Below, piece by piece: positions 1-8,632 of a stretch of DNA of 64,000 bases (within the stretch, counting starts at the first letter, position 1; each line of letters starts with the position of its first letter). The notes under the pieces are model-generated. The model was not told the origin of the DNA and did not search any database. It saw only the letters and a program-made list of their open reading frames with translations. Source of the stretch: Exiguobacterium sp. 9-2 (GTDB lineage Bacteria > Bacillota > Bacilli > Exiguobacteriales > Exiguobacteriaceae); NCBI RefSeq assembly GCF_036287235.1, contig NZ_CP142850.1, forward strand, positions 150,001 through 214,000, written 5' to 3'. A program made the translations under genes and the position numbers.

Positions 1-1390
<1,390 letters not shown>

Positions 1391-1438
1391 TAGCAGATGC
1401 TTGTTGATGACTTCAGTTTTGAGGGCGCGAGCCCGTCG

Positions 1439-1554
<116 letters not shown>

Positions 1555-1565
1555 AATTCATTTAT

Positions 1566-1640
1566 TCCGCAATAGCTCAGTGGTAGAGCAACCGGCTGTT
1601 AACCGGTAGGTCGTAGGTTCAAATCCTACTTGCGGAGCCA
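1566..1640 (+). tRNA. tRNA-Asn (GTT)
   Basis: A complete cloverleaf: acceptor TCCGCAA pairs with TTGCGGA, the anticodon loop is CTGTTAA with anticodon GTT, and the T-loop TTCAAAT sits in a paired stem. The 3' CCA is encoded. It is the first of seven tRNAs following the 5S gene. Confidence 0.97.
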
Positions 1641-1642
1641 AT

Positions 1643-1717
1643 GGCCCGTTGGTCAAGCGGTTAAGACACCGCCCTTTCACGGCGGTAACACGGGTTCGAA
1701 TCCCGTACGGGTCACCA
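1643..1717 (+). tRNA. tRNA-Glu (TTC)
   Basis: Acceptor GGCCCGT pairs with ACGGGTC (one G-U pair). The anticodon TTC lies in loop CTTTCAC, and the T-arm is ACGGG-TTCGAAT-CCCGT. CCA is encoded. It starts two bases after tRNA-Asn, so processing of the shared transcript is required. Confidence 0.96.
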
Positions 1718-1730
1718 TTATACTTTTTGT

Positions 1731-1803
<73 letters not shown>

Positions 1804-1841
1804 CTGTTTTTTCTCAATCGTATAAGTTTCCTAGACAAACT

Positions 1842-1925
1842 GGGGGGGTAGCGAAGTGGCTAAACGCGGCGGACTGTAAATCCGCTCCCTCGGGTTCGGC
1901 GGTTCGAATCCGCCCCCCCCCACCA
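1842..1925 (+). tRNA. tRNA-Tyr (GTA)
   Basis: A class II tRNA of 84 nt with a long variable arm. The acceptor is seven G paired with seven C, and the anticodon GTA is in CTGTAAA. T-arm and encoded CCA are present. Confidence 0.96.
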
Positions 1926-1929
1926 TGTC

Positions 1930-2002
1930 GAGCCATTAGCTCAGTTGGTAGAGCATCTGACTTTTAATCAGAGGGTCGCAGGTTCGAATCCTGCATGGCT
2001 CA
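1930..2002 (+). tRNA. tRNA-Lys (TTT)
   Basis: Acceptor GAGCCAT pairs with ATGGCTC. Anticodon TTT lies in CTTTTAA, T-loop TTCGAAT is in a GCAGG/CCTGC stem, and the discriminator A is at 2002. CCA is not encoded. Confidence 0.96.
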
Positions 2003-2008
2003 TTTCTT

Positions 2009-2080
2009 GCGGAAGTAGTTCAGTGGTAGAATACGACCTTGCCAAGGTCGGGGTCGCGGGTTCGAATCCCGTCTTCCGCT
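2009..2080 (+). tRNA. tRNA-Gly (GCC)
   Basis: Acceptor GCGGAAG pairs with CTTCCGC. Anticodon GCC is in loop TTGCCAA, the T-stem is CGGG/CCCG and the discriminator U is at 2080. CCA is not encoded; the gene runs straight into a T-rich spacer. Confidence 0.95.
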
Positions 2081-2089
2081 TTTTCTTTC

Positions 2090-2165
2090 GGGGCCTTAGC
2101 TCAGCTGGGAGAGCGCCTGCCTTGCACGCAGGAGGTCAGCGGTTCGATCCCGCTAGGCTCCACCA
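2090..2165 (+). tRNA. tRNA-Ala (TGC)
   Basis: Acceptor GGGGCCT pairs with AGGCTCC (one G-U pair). Anticodon TGC is in loop CTTGCAC, the T-arm is AGCGG-TTCGATC-CCGCT and CCA is encoded. It is the last tRNA of the block. Confidence 0.96.
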
Positions 2166-2252
2166 ATTTTATTTAAAGATCTTAAGCGAGTTTCGTTCGT
2201 CTTAAGTTTTTTTTATATGAAATGCCAAGCATAACCAGAGTACGTACGCAAG

Positions 2253-2283
2253 AACACCGTGATTCCCTTCACGGTGTTTTTTT
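2253..2283 (+). terminator. Terminator of the rRNA-tRNA transcript
   Basis: Inverted repeat AACACCGTGA / TCACGGTGTT with a short loop, followed by seven T. It is the only strong intrinsic terminator between the last tRNA and the arginase gene. Confidence 0.85.
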
Positions 2284-2309
2284 GTATATTCATGCGTTTT
2301 TTTGTTGAG

Positions 2310-2339
2310 TTGAACCACCTATTTGTTACCGCTTACAAT
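2310..2339 (+). promoter_or_regulatory. Sigma-A-type promoter for arginase
   Basis: TTGAAC at 2310-2315 and TACAAT at 2334-2339 are 18 bp apart, about 40 bp before the arginase start codon. This is a match by eye only. Confidence 0.5.
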
Positions 2340-2376
2340 ACATGTAGAAGTGACTATGACATAGGGGGAATATCGA

Positions 2377-3285
2377 ATGAATATCGCGTATATCAGCGTA
2401 CCGTACCGTTATGGACAAGGAAAGCCGGGCACTGAACACGGACCTGCTGCTGTCGAAAAAGCCGGTTTGTTAGCGACACTTGAAGCACGGGGACAAGAAG
2501 CAGTACGCTACGGGGAAGCGGCTGTTTTATCCGAGGATGCGGTCCGAGAAGAAGATCCGAAGCTAAAGCGTCTTGAAGGCGTCGTCCACACGACGAATGA
2601 CTTGCATCTGATTGTTCGCGATGCGTTATCAGAGCAACGCTTTCCGTTGTTAGTTGGTGGTGATCACAGCATGGCGATCGGAACGATTGCGGGGTTACGT
2701 CAGACTGTACCACGTCTTGGCGTCATCTGGTTCGATGCACACGGTGACTTGAATACACCGGAAACATCACCGTCTGGCAACATCCACGGTATGCCGCTCG
2801 CTGTAGCCCTTGGGGAAGGACATCAGCGTTTAACGGAAGTAGGAGGAACAGATGTTAAGCTGCAACCGGAACATCTCGTCTTCATCGGATTACGTGACGT
2901 TGATCCAGGCGAACAAGAACTGATTGATCGTCTTGGTATTCGTGTCTACGATATGGAAGCGATCCGAACTCGGGGGATGGACGCGATCATGGAAGAAGCG
3001 ATTGCCTATTTGAAGGAAACAACGGATGCATTCTATCTTAGTTTCGATATGGACGGTCTTGATCCATCGCTTGTCGTCGGTACAGGAACACGTGTTGCTG
3101 ATGGCATTTTCTTAGACGATGCGAAGACGGTGTTACAGCATTGTGCGGTAGCAGAAGATTTCATTGCAGCTGAATTTGTTGAAGTGAATCCTTTGCTTGA
3201 AGAAGGAAACGGAACCGCGGAACTTGCGAATGAACTGATCGGAGATTTACTTTTGGCAATGGAAACACATCGCTTAGTAAAATAA
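2377..3285 (+). CDS. rocF: Arginase
   Basis: Arginase hydrolyses L-arginine to ornithine and urea in the cytosol, the first step of the arginase route of arginine use. The 302-residue product has the normal bacterial length and all three metal-site signatures of the arginase/agmatinase family: GGDHSMAIG (about residues 95-103), WFDAHGDLNTP (about 118-128) and SFDMDGLDPS (about 224-233), which supply the His and Asp ligands for two Mn ions. The ATG start follows a GGGGG ribosome site at suitable spacing. The gene has its own promoter and terminator and lies directly before sigW. Agmatinase or another ureohydrolase is the alternative, but length and motif wording favour arginase. Confidence 0.93.
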   Translation: MNIAYISVPYRYGQGKPGTEHGPAAVEKAGLLATLEARGQEAVRYGEAAVLSEDAVREEDPKLKRLEGVVHTTNDLHLIVRDALSEQRFPLLVGGDHSMAIGTIAGLRQTVPRLGVIWFDAHGDLNTPETSPSGNIHGMPLAVALGEGHQRLTEVGGTDVKLQPEHLVFIGLRDVDPGEQELIDRLGIRVYDMEAIRTRGMDAIMEEAIAYLKETTDAFYLSFDMDGLDPSLVVGTGTRVADGIFLDDAKTVLQHCAVAEDFIAAEFVEVNPLLEEGNGTAELANELIGDLLLAMETHRLVK

Positions 3286-3292
3286 TGGATAG

Positions 3293-3328
3293 AACTTGAA
3301 CTCTTTTCATCGGGGTTCAAGTTTTTTT
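3293..3328 (+). terminator. Terminator after arginase
   Basis: AACTTGAAC (3293-3301) pairs with GTTCAAGTT (3315-3323), followed by a T run. Confidence 0.85.
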
Positions 3329-3347
3329 GTTACAATTTAAAAGGAGA

Positions 3348-3373
3348 TGAAACATTTATCGGTCGACTTCGTA
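3348..3373 (+). promoter_or_regulatory. SigW autoregulatory promoter
   Basis: TGAAAC at 3348-3353 and CGTA at 3370-3373 are exactly 16 bp apart. This is the Bacillus extracytoplasmic-function promoter form used by SigW. It lies 37 bp before the sigW start, as expected for autoregulation. Confidence 0.85.
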
Positions 3374-3409
3374 TAAGAGATTGACCGCATAGAGCGGGGG
3401 GTATTCAAA

Positions 3410-3973
3410 GTGGAAGAAACGACACTACGCTTAATTGAGCGAGTGAAACAGGGAGACCGTGATGCTTTTGCGGCACTTGTTGATCTATATAAGGAAGGTG
3501 CCTTTCTTGTGGCTTTCCGGGTCTTGCGCGATCGAATGGAAGCGGAGGATGCGACACAAGAAGCCTTCATCCGTGTATTTACGAAGATCGATTCGTATAA
3601 TGCACAATGGAAGTTCCGGACTTGGTTATACCGAATCGTTACGAACGTATCGATTGACCGATTACGGAAAAAGAAACCTGACTATTCTCTTGATGCTGAG
3701 ATGTCAGGTACTGAAGGACTGACATTGTATTCACAACTCGAAAGCAAGGACACCTTGCCGGAGGACCAAGTGGTCGATAACGAGCAACGAAGTGAAGTCG
3801 GGGATGCGATTGCAGCTTTACCAGAAAAATACCGCGTCCCACTCGTCCTGAAATATATAGAGGATCTTTCACTAAAGGAAATCAGTGAAATGATCGAATT
3901 ACCTGTCGCTACTGTCAAAACTAGAATTCATCGTGGACGGGAAGCGCTGAAGAAGCATTTTGCCAAACGATGA
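3410..3973 (+). CDS. sigW: ECF RNA polymerase sigma factor SigW
   Basis: SigW directs RNA polymerase to genes of the cell-envelope and antimicrobial-peptide stress response. The 187-residue protein has sigma region 2 (about residues 12-85, with DATQEAFIRVFTKI and the region-2.4 stretch WKFRTWLYRIVTNVSIDRLRKK) joined by a short acidic linker to region 4 (about 125-187, with LPEKYRVPLVLKYIEDLSLKEI and the HTH VATVKTRIHRGREALKKHF). The start is GTG at 3410, 8-9 nt after a GGGGGG ribosome site. The promoter at 3348-3373 matches SigW's own recognition pattern, and rsiW follows 16 bp downstream. Arginase immediately upstream is the Bacillus arrangement. This is a confident family call. Confidence 0.93.
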   Translation: MEETTLRLIERVKQGDRDAFAALVDLYKEGAFLVAFRVLRDRMEAEDATQEAFIRVFTKIDSYNAQWKFRTWLYRIVTNVSIDRLRKKKPDYSLDAEMSGTEGLTLYSQLESKDTLPEDQVVDNEQRSEVGDAIAALPEKYRVPLVLKYIEDLSLKEISEMIELPVATVKTRIHRGREALKKHFAKR

Positions 3974-3989
3974 GAAGGAGGAACTCACC

Positions 3990-4610
3990 ATGTCACGAGA
4001 GCATGTACATGAACGGATTCAGGATTATTTAGATCAAAACCAACCACCTGAGGAATTCGAGCGATTGGAAGCAGAGTTACGGGAAGCGGACGCGATGGAC
4101 GAGTTCGAAGAGTATCGACTCCTTGATGCTCGACTGCGTCAACTTCCAGCGCCCAAATTATCGGCAGATTTTACATCCCGCGTGCTGGCACAATTGCCCG
4201 ACCAGGTGGATACGCCGAGCGCTGCTTTACTGCACCAACCGCAACCGTCCCGTTTTGGAGGGAAGATGAAGCAATACCCATTGCTCGCGGCGGCGGCTGT
4301 TTTCTTACTTTTGTCGATCGGTAGCCTTGGTGGTTATATGGCACAGGAAGAACATGACTTATCTTATACAAATGCACCAGGCATCGTCGCTCAAAATGGT
4401 GAGGTCGTCGTGCCAAAAGGCGTCACGGTCGATCAAGATCTCTATGTCGAAGGCGGGAACGTCCGAATCGAAGGGAAAGTTAATGGCGACGTCATGACCG
4501 TTGACGGGAAAGCTTACACGGCGAGTGCCGGTAGCGTGACCGGAGAAATCAAGGAAATTGATCAATTATTCGAACGCGTTTGGTACGGAATCAAACGTCT
4601 ATTTCAATAA
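3990..4610 (+). CDS. rsiW: Anti-sigma-W factor RsiW, lacking the zinc-finger cysteines
   Basis: RsiW holds SigW inactive at the membrane until it is cut by PrsW and RasP. The start is ATG 3990, 8-9 nt after AAGGAGG, giving 206 residues. A cytosolic N-terminal part (1-95) precedes one membrane segment (about 96-117, Ala-rich). An outside part of about 90 residues carries stretches close to Bacillus subtilis RsiW as I remember it: SADFTSRVLAQLP at 58-70 and TASAGSVTGEIKEI at 177-190. The oddity is that the His-x3-Cys-x2-Cys motif of zinc anti-sigma domains is absent. By position the ligands would be E29, A33 and M36, and the protein has no cysteine at all. It is translated from the same transcript as sigW. 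Confidence 0.88.
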   Translation: MSREHVHERIQDYLDQNQPPEEFERLEAELREADAMDEFEEYRLLDARLRQLPAPKLSADFTSRVLAQLPDQVDTPSAALLHQPQPSRFGGKMKQYPLLAAAAVFLLLSIGSLGGYMAQEEHDLSYTNAPGIVAQNGEVVVPKGVTVDQDLYVEGGNVRIEGKVNGDVMTVDGKAYTASAGSVTGEIKEIDQLFERVWYGIKRLFQ

Positions 4611-4616
4611 TCAGAT

Positions 4617-4640
4617 GGGACGAGTCGAACTCGTCCCTTT
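4617..4640 (+). terminator. Terminator after rsiW
   Basis: GGGACGAGT (4617-4625) pairs with ACTCGTCCC (4629-4637), then TTT. The T run is short, so read-through into cdaA is possible. Confidence 0.6.
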
Positions 4641-4650
4641 GTGCTATAAT
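4641..4650 (+). promoter_or_regulatory. Extended -10 promoter for the cdaA operon
   Basis: TGCTATAAT ends at 4650: a perfect TATAAT with an upstream TG. No good -35 box is visible because that position is inside the rsiW terminator stem. Spacing to the cdaA start is about 37-40 bp. Confidence 0.5.
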
Positions 4651-4686
4651 GGAAACTGTTTAAATCAGATGAGTTAGGGGGCACGG

Positions 4687-5550
4687 TTGGTGAATTACTT
4701 CAGCTGGCAACCACTTCAATTTCAATTGTTGAAACTGGGAGAAAACGTACATTGGTACGATTATATTAATGATGTGATTGATATCGCGGTTGTGACGTTC
4801 GTTATTTACCGTCTCATGATCATCGTCAAAGGAACAAAAGCGGTCCAGCTCATTAAAGGGATTTCGGTCATTTTGATCAGTTGGTTCCTGAGTGGCTTTT
4901 TTGGACTCAAAACACTTCAATTCTTACTCAATCAAATTATCACCTATGGGTTACTGGGGATCATCATCATCTTCCAACCCGAACTCCGGCGTGGACTGGA
5001 ACACTTAGGACGAACGAGTAAATTCTTCTCACGTAGTGCGATCAGTGATGAAGATGAACAAGTTCGAATCGTCGATGCGCTCGTATCGTCTGCCCAGTAC
5101 ATGTCAAAACGCCGTATTGGAGCACTCGTGACGATTGAACGTGAGACAGGACTGAGTGAATACGTAGAGACGGGCATTCCGCTTGGTTCACAAATCACGA
5201 GTCAGTTGCTGATCAACTTATTCATTCCGAATACACCATTACATGATGGCGCTGTCATCGTCCAGCAAGGCAAGTTAGCAGCTGCCGCTTGTTACTTACC
5301 GTTGTCAGAAAGTGCACATATCTCAAAAGAGCTTGGAACACGTCACCGCGCTGCAATCGGTGTCAGTGAAGTAACGGATAGTGTTACGCTCGTCGTCTCG
5401 GAAGAAACGGGTGGTGTCTCACTCGCCATCAATGGACGTCTGTACCGGGAACTCGATGAAGAATCCTTACGGACGAAGTTGCTTGAGACGATCGTTAAGG
5501 TCGAACAGACGAATACTTCCTTCTTGAACTGGATGGGGGCGAAAAAATAA
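4687..5550 (+). CDS. cdaA: Diadenylate cyclase CdaA (c-di-AMP synthase)
   Basis: CdaA joins two ATP into cyclic di-AMP, the messenger that controls potassium and osmolyte balance and wall homeostasis. About 287 residues: membrane segments near residues 30-47, 57-75 and 82-97, then the DAC catalytic domain (about 100-270) with the DGA motif at 187-189 and RHR at 219-221, both required for catalysis. The start is TTG 4687 or the adjacent GTG 4690; the GGGGG site at 4676-4680 fits GTG slightly better. The last base of its stop codon is the first base of the cdaR start, so the two are translationally coupled. The order cdaA-cdaR-glmM is the conserved Firmicutes operon. Confidence 0.95.
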   Translation: MVNYFSWQPLQFQLLKLGENVHWYDYINDVIDIAVVTFVIYRLMIIVKGTKAVQLIKGISVILISWFLSGFFGLKTLQFLLNQIITYGLLGIIIIFQPELRRGLEHLGRTSKFFSRSAISDEDEQVRIVDALVSSAQYMSKRRIGALVTIERETGLSEYVETGIPLGSQITSQLLINLFIPNTPLHDGAVIVQQGKLAAAACYLPLSESAHISKELGTRHRAAIGVSEVTDSVTLVVSEETGGVSLAINGRLYRELDEESLRTKLLETIVKVEQTNTSFLNWMGAKK

Positions 5551-6836
5551 TGTTCGAAAAATGGTTCAATGAACGATGGTTTTTACGCATTGTTGCGGTC
5601 GTCTTAGCCGTCATGTTGTATTTGATGGTGGCAGGTTCGAATACGACAGGAAAGAGTGACGCCGCTAGTCTGTTGCCGATCGCAGGTCAAGGTTCGACGA
5701 AATTTGACGTGCCGGTCACGGTCCAGTATGATGAATCGCAGTGGGTCGCCTATAATATTCCAAATACGATGGAGGTAACCGTTAAAGGTCCATCGAGTAG
5801 CTTGACGATGCTTCGGCTTGTTCAGGATTTTGGGTTATCGATTGATTTAAAAGGACTTGACCCTGGCTATCATCGTGTCCGTGTCACAGCAACTGGCTTC
5901 GGAAAAGATGTCGAGGTGACGCCAAAGCAGGAGACGATTGAAGTCTTCCTCGATAAGAAGATTACAAAGGAAGTACCGGTACAAGTCGCCTTACTCAATA
6001 AAAACAAAATCGCTGAAGGATATGTCGCTGGGGAAGCGCAACCGAATCAACAAACCGTTGAAGTTACGGGAGGCGCAGAGAAGTTACAGGCGATTTCAGC
6101 GATCCAAGTACCGATCGATGTAACTGGTCGGGCAGAGACGTTTAAAGAGACGTTCAATGCCAAAGCGACCGATGCGAACGGGAATACGATCAATGCATCT
6201 TATCAACCGGAACAACTAGAAATCACAGTACCGATCTATAAGGAAAGTAAGACGGTACCGATCAATGTGCAGACAAAAGATGACGTCAAAAAAGGATATA
6301 CCGTCGTCAAGATCGTTCCCGTTACGACGGAAGCTCGTCTATATGGAACAAAAGAAGAGTTAGAGCGTATCGGTTCCGTTGATACGGAAGCGGTCTCGCT
6401 CAAAGGATTGACGAAGACGACAGAAAAAACCGTCAAACTTGTTGAACCGGAAAATGCGACAGCGATGGATCCGACACAGGTCACCGTCAATATCGTTGTC
6501 GAAAAGGAAAATGCGAAGTCGACGACGGAAACCGTCGAGGATCGGGCAGAGAAAACGATTCCCGGTGTGACGGTCACGTTAAATGGGTTTGATGAATCGA
6601 AGTATACGATTGATTACAACCAAACGATTGATGTCGTTGTCCGTGGGAAAGAATCTGATTTAGCATCGATCGATGCGACGGATATCAAAGCGGTCATCGA
6701 TGTGACGGGACTAAAAGAAGGAACGCACGGATTGCCGATTTCGTATCAGACGTCAAAAGCCTTTGATGTCCTGCGTCCGGATAATATGGATGTCACGCTA
6801 AAAGCTGTTCCGCGGACATCCGTTCCGACCAATTAA
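5550..6836 (+). CDS. cdaR: CdaA regulatory protein CdaR (YbbR-domain protein)
   Basis: CdaR binds CdaA at the membrane and tunes c-di-AMP synthesis. The 428-residue product has one N-terminal membrane anchor (about residues 11-28, RIVAVVLAVMLYLMVAG) and then four YbbR repeats on the outer face, each ending in a phrase such as VTVKGP, VEVTGG, ARLYGTKEEL or VVVRGKESDL. It overlaps the cdaA stop by one base and lies 29 bp before glmM. A predicted extracellular chain with no cysteine agrees with the family. Function is from family knowledge. Confidence 0.93.
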   Translation: MFEKWFNERWFLRIVAVVLAVMLYLMVAGSNTTGKSDAASLLPIAGQGSTKFDVPVTVQYDESQWVAYNIPNTMEVTVKGPSSSLTMLRLVQDFGLSIDLKGLDPGYHRVRVTATGFGKDVEVTPKQETIEVFLDKKITKEVPVQVALLNKNKIAEGYVAGEAQPNQQTVEVTGGAEKLQAISAIQVPIDVTGRAETFKETFNAKATDANGNTINASYQPEQLEITVPIYKESKTVPINVQTKDDVKKGYTVVKIVPVTTEARLYGTKEELERIGSVDTEAVSLKGLTKTTEKTVKLVEPENATAMDPTQVTVNIVVEKENAKSTTETVEDRAEKTIPGVTVTLNGFDESKYTIDYNQTIDVVVRGKESDLASIDATDIKAVIDVTGLKEGTHGLPISYQTSKAFDVLRPDNMDVTLKAVPRTSVPTN

Positions 6837-6865
6837 AACAAATTAGTGAAATGAGGAAATAACAC

Positions 6866-8221
6866 ATGGGTAAGTATTTTGGAACTGACGGCGTACGCGG
6901 CGTCGCAAACGTAGAATTGACACCGGAACTAGCATATCGCCTCGGTCGAACAGGTGGTTACGTGTTGACGAAACACGAAAGCACACGACCAAAAGTCTTG
7001 ATTGGACGCGATACACGTGTTTCTGGTCAAATGCTTGAGAACGCACTCATCGCTGGTCTTTTATCAATCGGTGCAGAAGTCATGCGTCTTGGTGTCATCT
7101 CGACACCGGGTGTCGCGTATCTGACAAAAACGATGGATGCCACAGCGGGAGTCATGATTTCTGCATCGCACAATCCAGTTGAAGATAACGGAATCAAGTT
7201 CTTCGGTTCAGATGGCTTCAAGCTCGATGACGCAACTGAGCTTGAAATCGAAGCATTGCTCGATGAAGCAGAAGATACATTACCACGTCCAGCCGGAAAA
7301 GAACTCGGTTTCGTTCACGATTACTACGAAGGTGCACAAAAATATCTTCATATGCTTCGCCAGACATCGGATGAAGATTTCTCAGGCATCCATGTCGCGA
7401 TCGACGGCGCACACGGTGCGACGTCAAGCCTCGCACCACGCCTATTCGGTGACTTGGAAGCAGAAGTATCGACGATCGGTACAACTCCGAACGGACTCAA
7501 CATCAATGATGGTGTCGGTTCGACACACCCAGAACATCTCGCTGCCTTCGTTAAGGAAAAAGGCGCAGATGTTGGTTTATCGTTTGATGGAGACGGCGAC
7601 CGCTTGATTGCAGTCGATGAGAACGGTGATATCGTCGATGGCGATAAAATCATGTTCATTTGCGGAAAATACTTGAATGAACTTGGTCGTCTGAAAGACA
7701 ACACGATCGTTGCGACGGTCATGAGTAACCTCGGCTTCCATAAAACTGTTGAAGAAAACGGGATGACGGCACTTCAGACAGCAGTCGGTGACCGTTATGT
7801 CGTCGAAGAAATGCGTAAGAACGACTACACGCTCGGTGGTGAACAGTCGGGGCATATCATCTTCATGGATTACTCAACGACAGGGGACGGCATGTTGTCA
7901 GGCGTCCAGTTGTTGCAAATCATGAAAGCGACAGGGAAAAAGTTATCGGAACTCGCAGCTGAGATGCCGATCTTCCCACAACGTCTCGTTAACATCCGTG
8001 TCTCAGACAAAAATGGTGCAATGAGCGGTCCTGCCGTACAAGCGATCATTGCAGAAGTCGAAGCAGAGATGGCAGGCAACGGACGTATTCTCGTTCGTGC
8101 GTCAGGAACAGAACCACTCGTTCGTGTCATGGCAGAAGCCCCGACACAAGAAGCGTGTGATGCATACGTCGAGCGGATCGCGAACGTCGTTCGTGAGAAC
8201 TACGCGTTACAAGAAAACTAA
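6866..8221 (+). CDS. glmM: Phosphoglucosamine mutase
   Basis: GlmM converts glucosamine-6-phosphate to glucosamine-1-phosphate on the way to UDP-GlcNAc and peptidoglycan. The 451-residue protein has the normal length. It shows the N-terminal FGTDGVRG signature, the phospho-serine loop SASHNP with catalytic S101, the magnesium loop DGDGDR (near 244) and the C-terminal phosphate-binding [12 protein letters not shown]. The ATG at 6866 follows GAGGAA at good spacing. In related bacteria GlmM also binds and restrains CdaA, in keeping with its place in this operon. A terminator follows at once and glmS, the preceding step of the same pathway, is next. Confidence 0.97.
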   Translation: MGKYFGTDGVRGVANVELTPELAYRLGRTGGYVLTKHESTRPKVLIGRDTRVSGQMLENALIAGLLSIGAEVMRLGVISTPGVAYLTKTMDATAGVMISASHNPVEDNGIKFFGSDGFKLDDATELEIEALLDEAEDTLPRPAGKELGFVHDYYEGAQKYLHMLRQTSDEDFSGIHVAIDGAHGATSSLAPRLFGDLEAEVSTIGTTPNGLNINDGVGSTHPEHLAAFVKEKGADVGLSFDGDGDRLIAVDENGDIVDGDKIMFICGKYLNELGRLKDNTIVATVMSNLGFHKTVEENGMTALQTAVGDRYVVEEMRKNDYTLGGEQSGHIIFMDYSTTGDGMLSGVQLLQIMKATGKKLSELAAEMPIFPQRLVNIRVSDKNGAMSGPAVQAIIAEVEAEMAGNGRILVRASGTEPLVRVMAEAPTQEACDAYVERIANVVRENYALQEN

Positions 8222-8228
8222 GCAGCCC

Positions 8229-8258
8229 GAAGCAGAGCGATTGCTCTGCTTCTTTTTT
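8229..8258 (+). terminator. Terminator of the cdaA-cdaR-glmM operon
   Basis: A 10-bp perfect stem GAAGCAGAGC / GCTCTGCTTC with loop GATT and six T. Confidence 0.92.
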
Positions 8259-8359
8259 ACAATTATTTTAGAAAAACAAATTGATATTTTTACAAAAAAT
8301 AGGGATTATGCGTATTGAATAGAAAAATATCGGGAATAGTTACAAATACGTTACCTTTC

Positions 8360-8388
8360 TTGCTTTTTCAGATTAAAGTTCGTATGAT
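8360..8388 (+). promoter_or_regulatory. Sigma-A promoter of glmS
   Basis: TTGCTT at 8360-8365 and TATGAT at 8383-8388 are exactly 17 bp apart. The predicted transcript would start near 8395, giving a 5' leader of about 30 nt before the ribozyme cleavage site. Confidence 0.7.
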
Positions 8389-8428
8389 GGTGAAGTCGGA
8401 CAGAAACGGGGTCGGACAGAAACAAGAA

Positions 8429-8595
8429 GCGCCAGGGCTTTCTCCGTAGGACGAAAGCTGACGAGGTGGAGGTTTATCGAATGATTCGGCGGATGCCTCC
8501 CGGTACCAGATCCATACCGTAAATCGTTCTGAAATCGTCCAAGTGATTGGGCGGACAAACAGACCGATCGGGATCCTCTCAACAAGAGCCGTTTC
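8429..8595 (+). ncRNA. glmS ribozyme (GlcN6P-sensing self-cleaving riboswitch)
   Basis: This RNA cuts its own mRNA when bound to glucosamine-6-phosphate and so lowers glmS expression. The conserved core is visible: AGCGCCAGGGCTT at 8428-8440, GACGAGGTGGAGGTTTATCGA at 8460-8480 with TTCGGCGGATGCCTCCCGG at 8483-8501, and the downstream P3-P4 region to about 8595. The expected cut is between A8428 and G8429, immediately 5' of GCGCC. The 411 bases between glmM and glmS are filled by the glmM terminator, an AT-rich stretch, the promoter and this ribozyme. The 3' boundary is approximate. Confidence 0.95.
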
Positions 8596-8632
8596 CTCTT
8601 CAGGGAAATACTTGTAAATGGAGAGATGTAAC

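Noticed and set aside
1945-2205. An 86-codon frame across tRNA-Lys, tRNA-Gly and tRNA-Ala
   Set aside because: It is covered by three well-folded tRNA genes and has no ribosome site.
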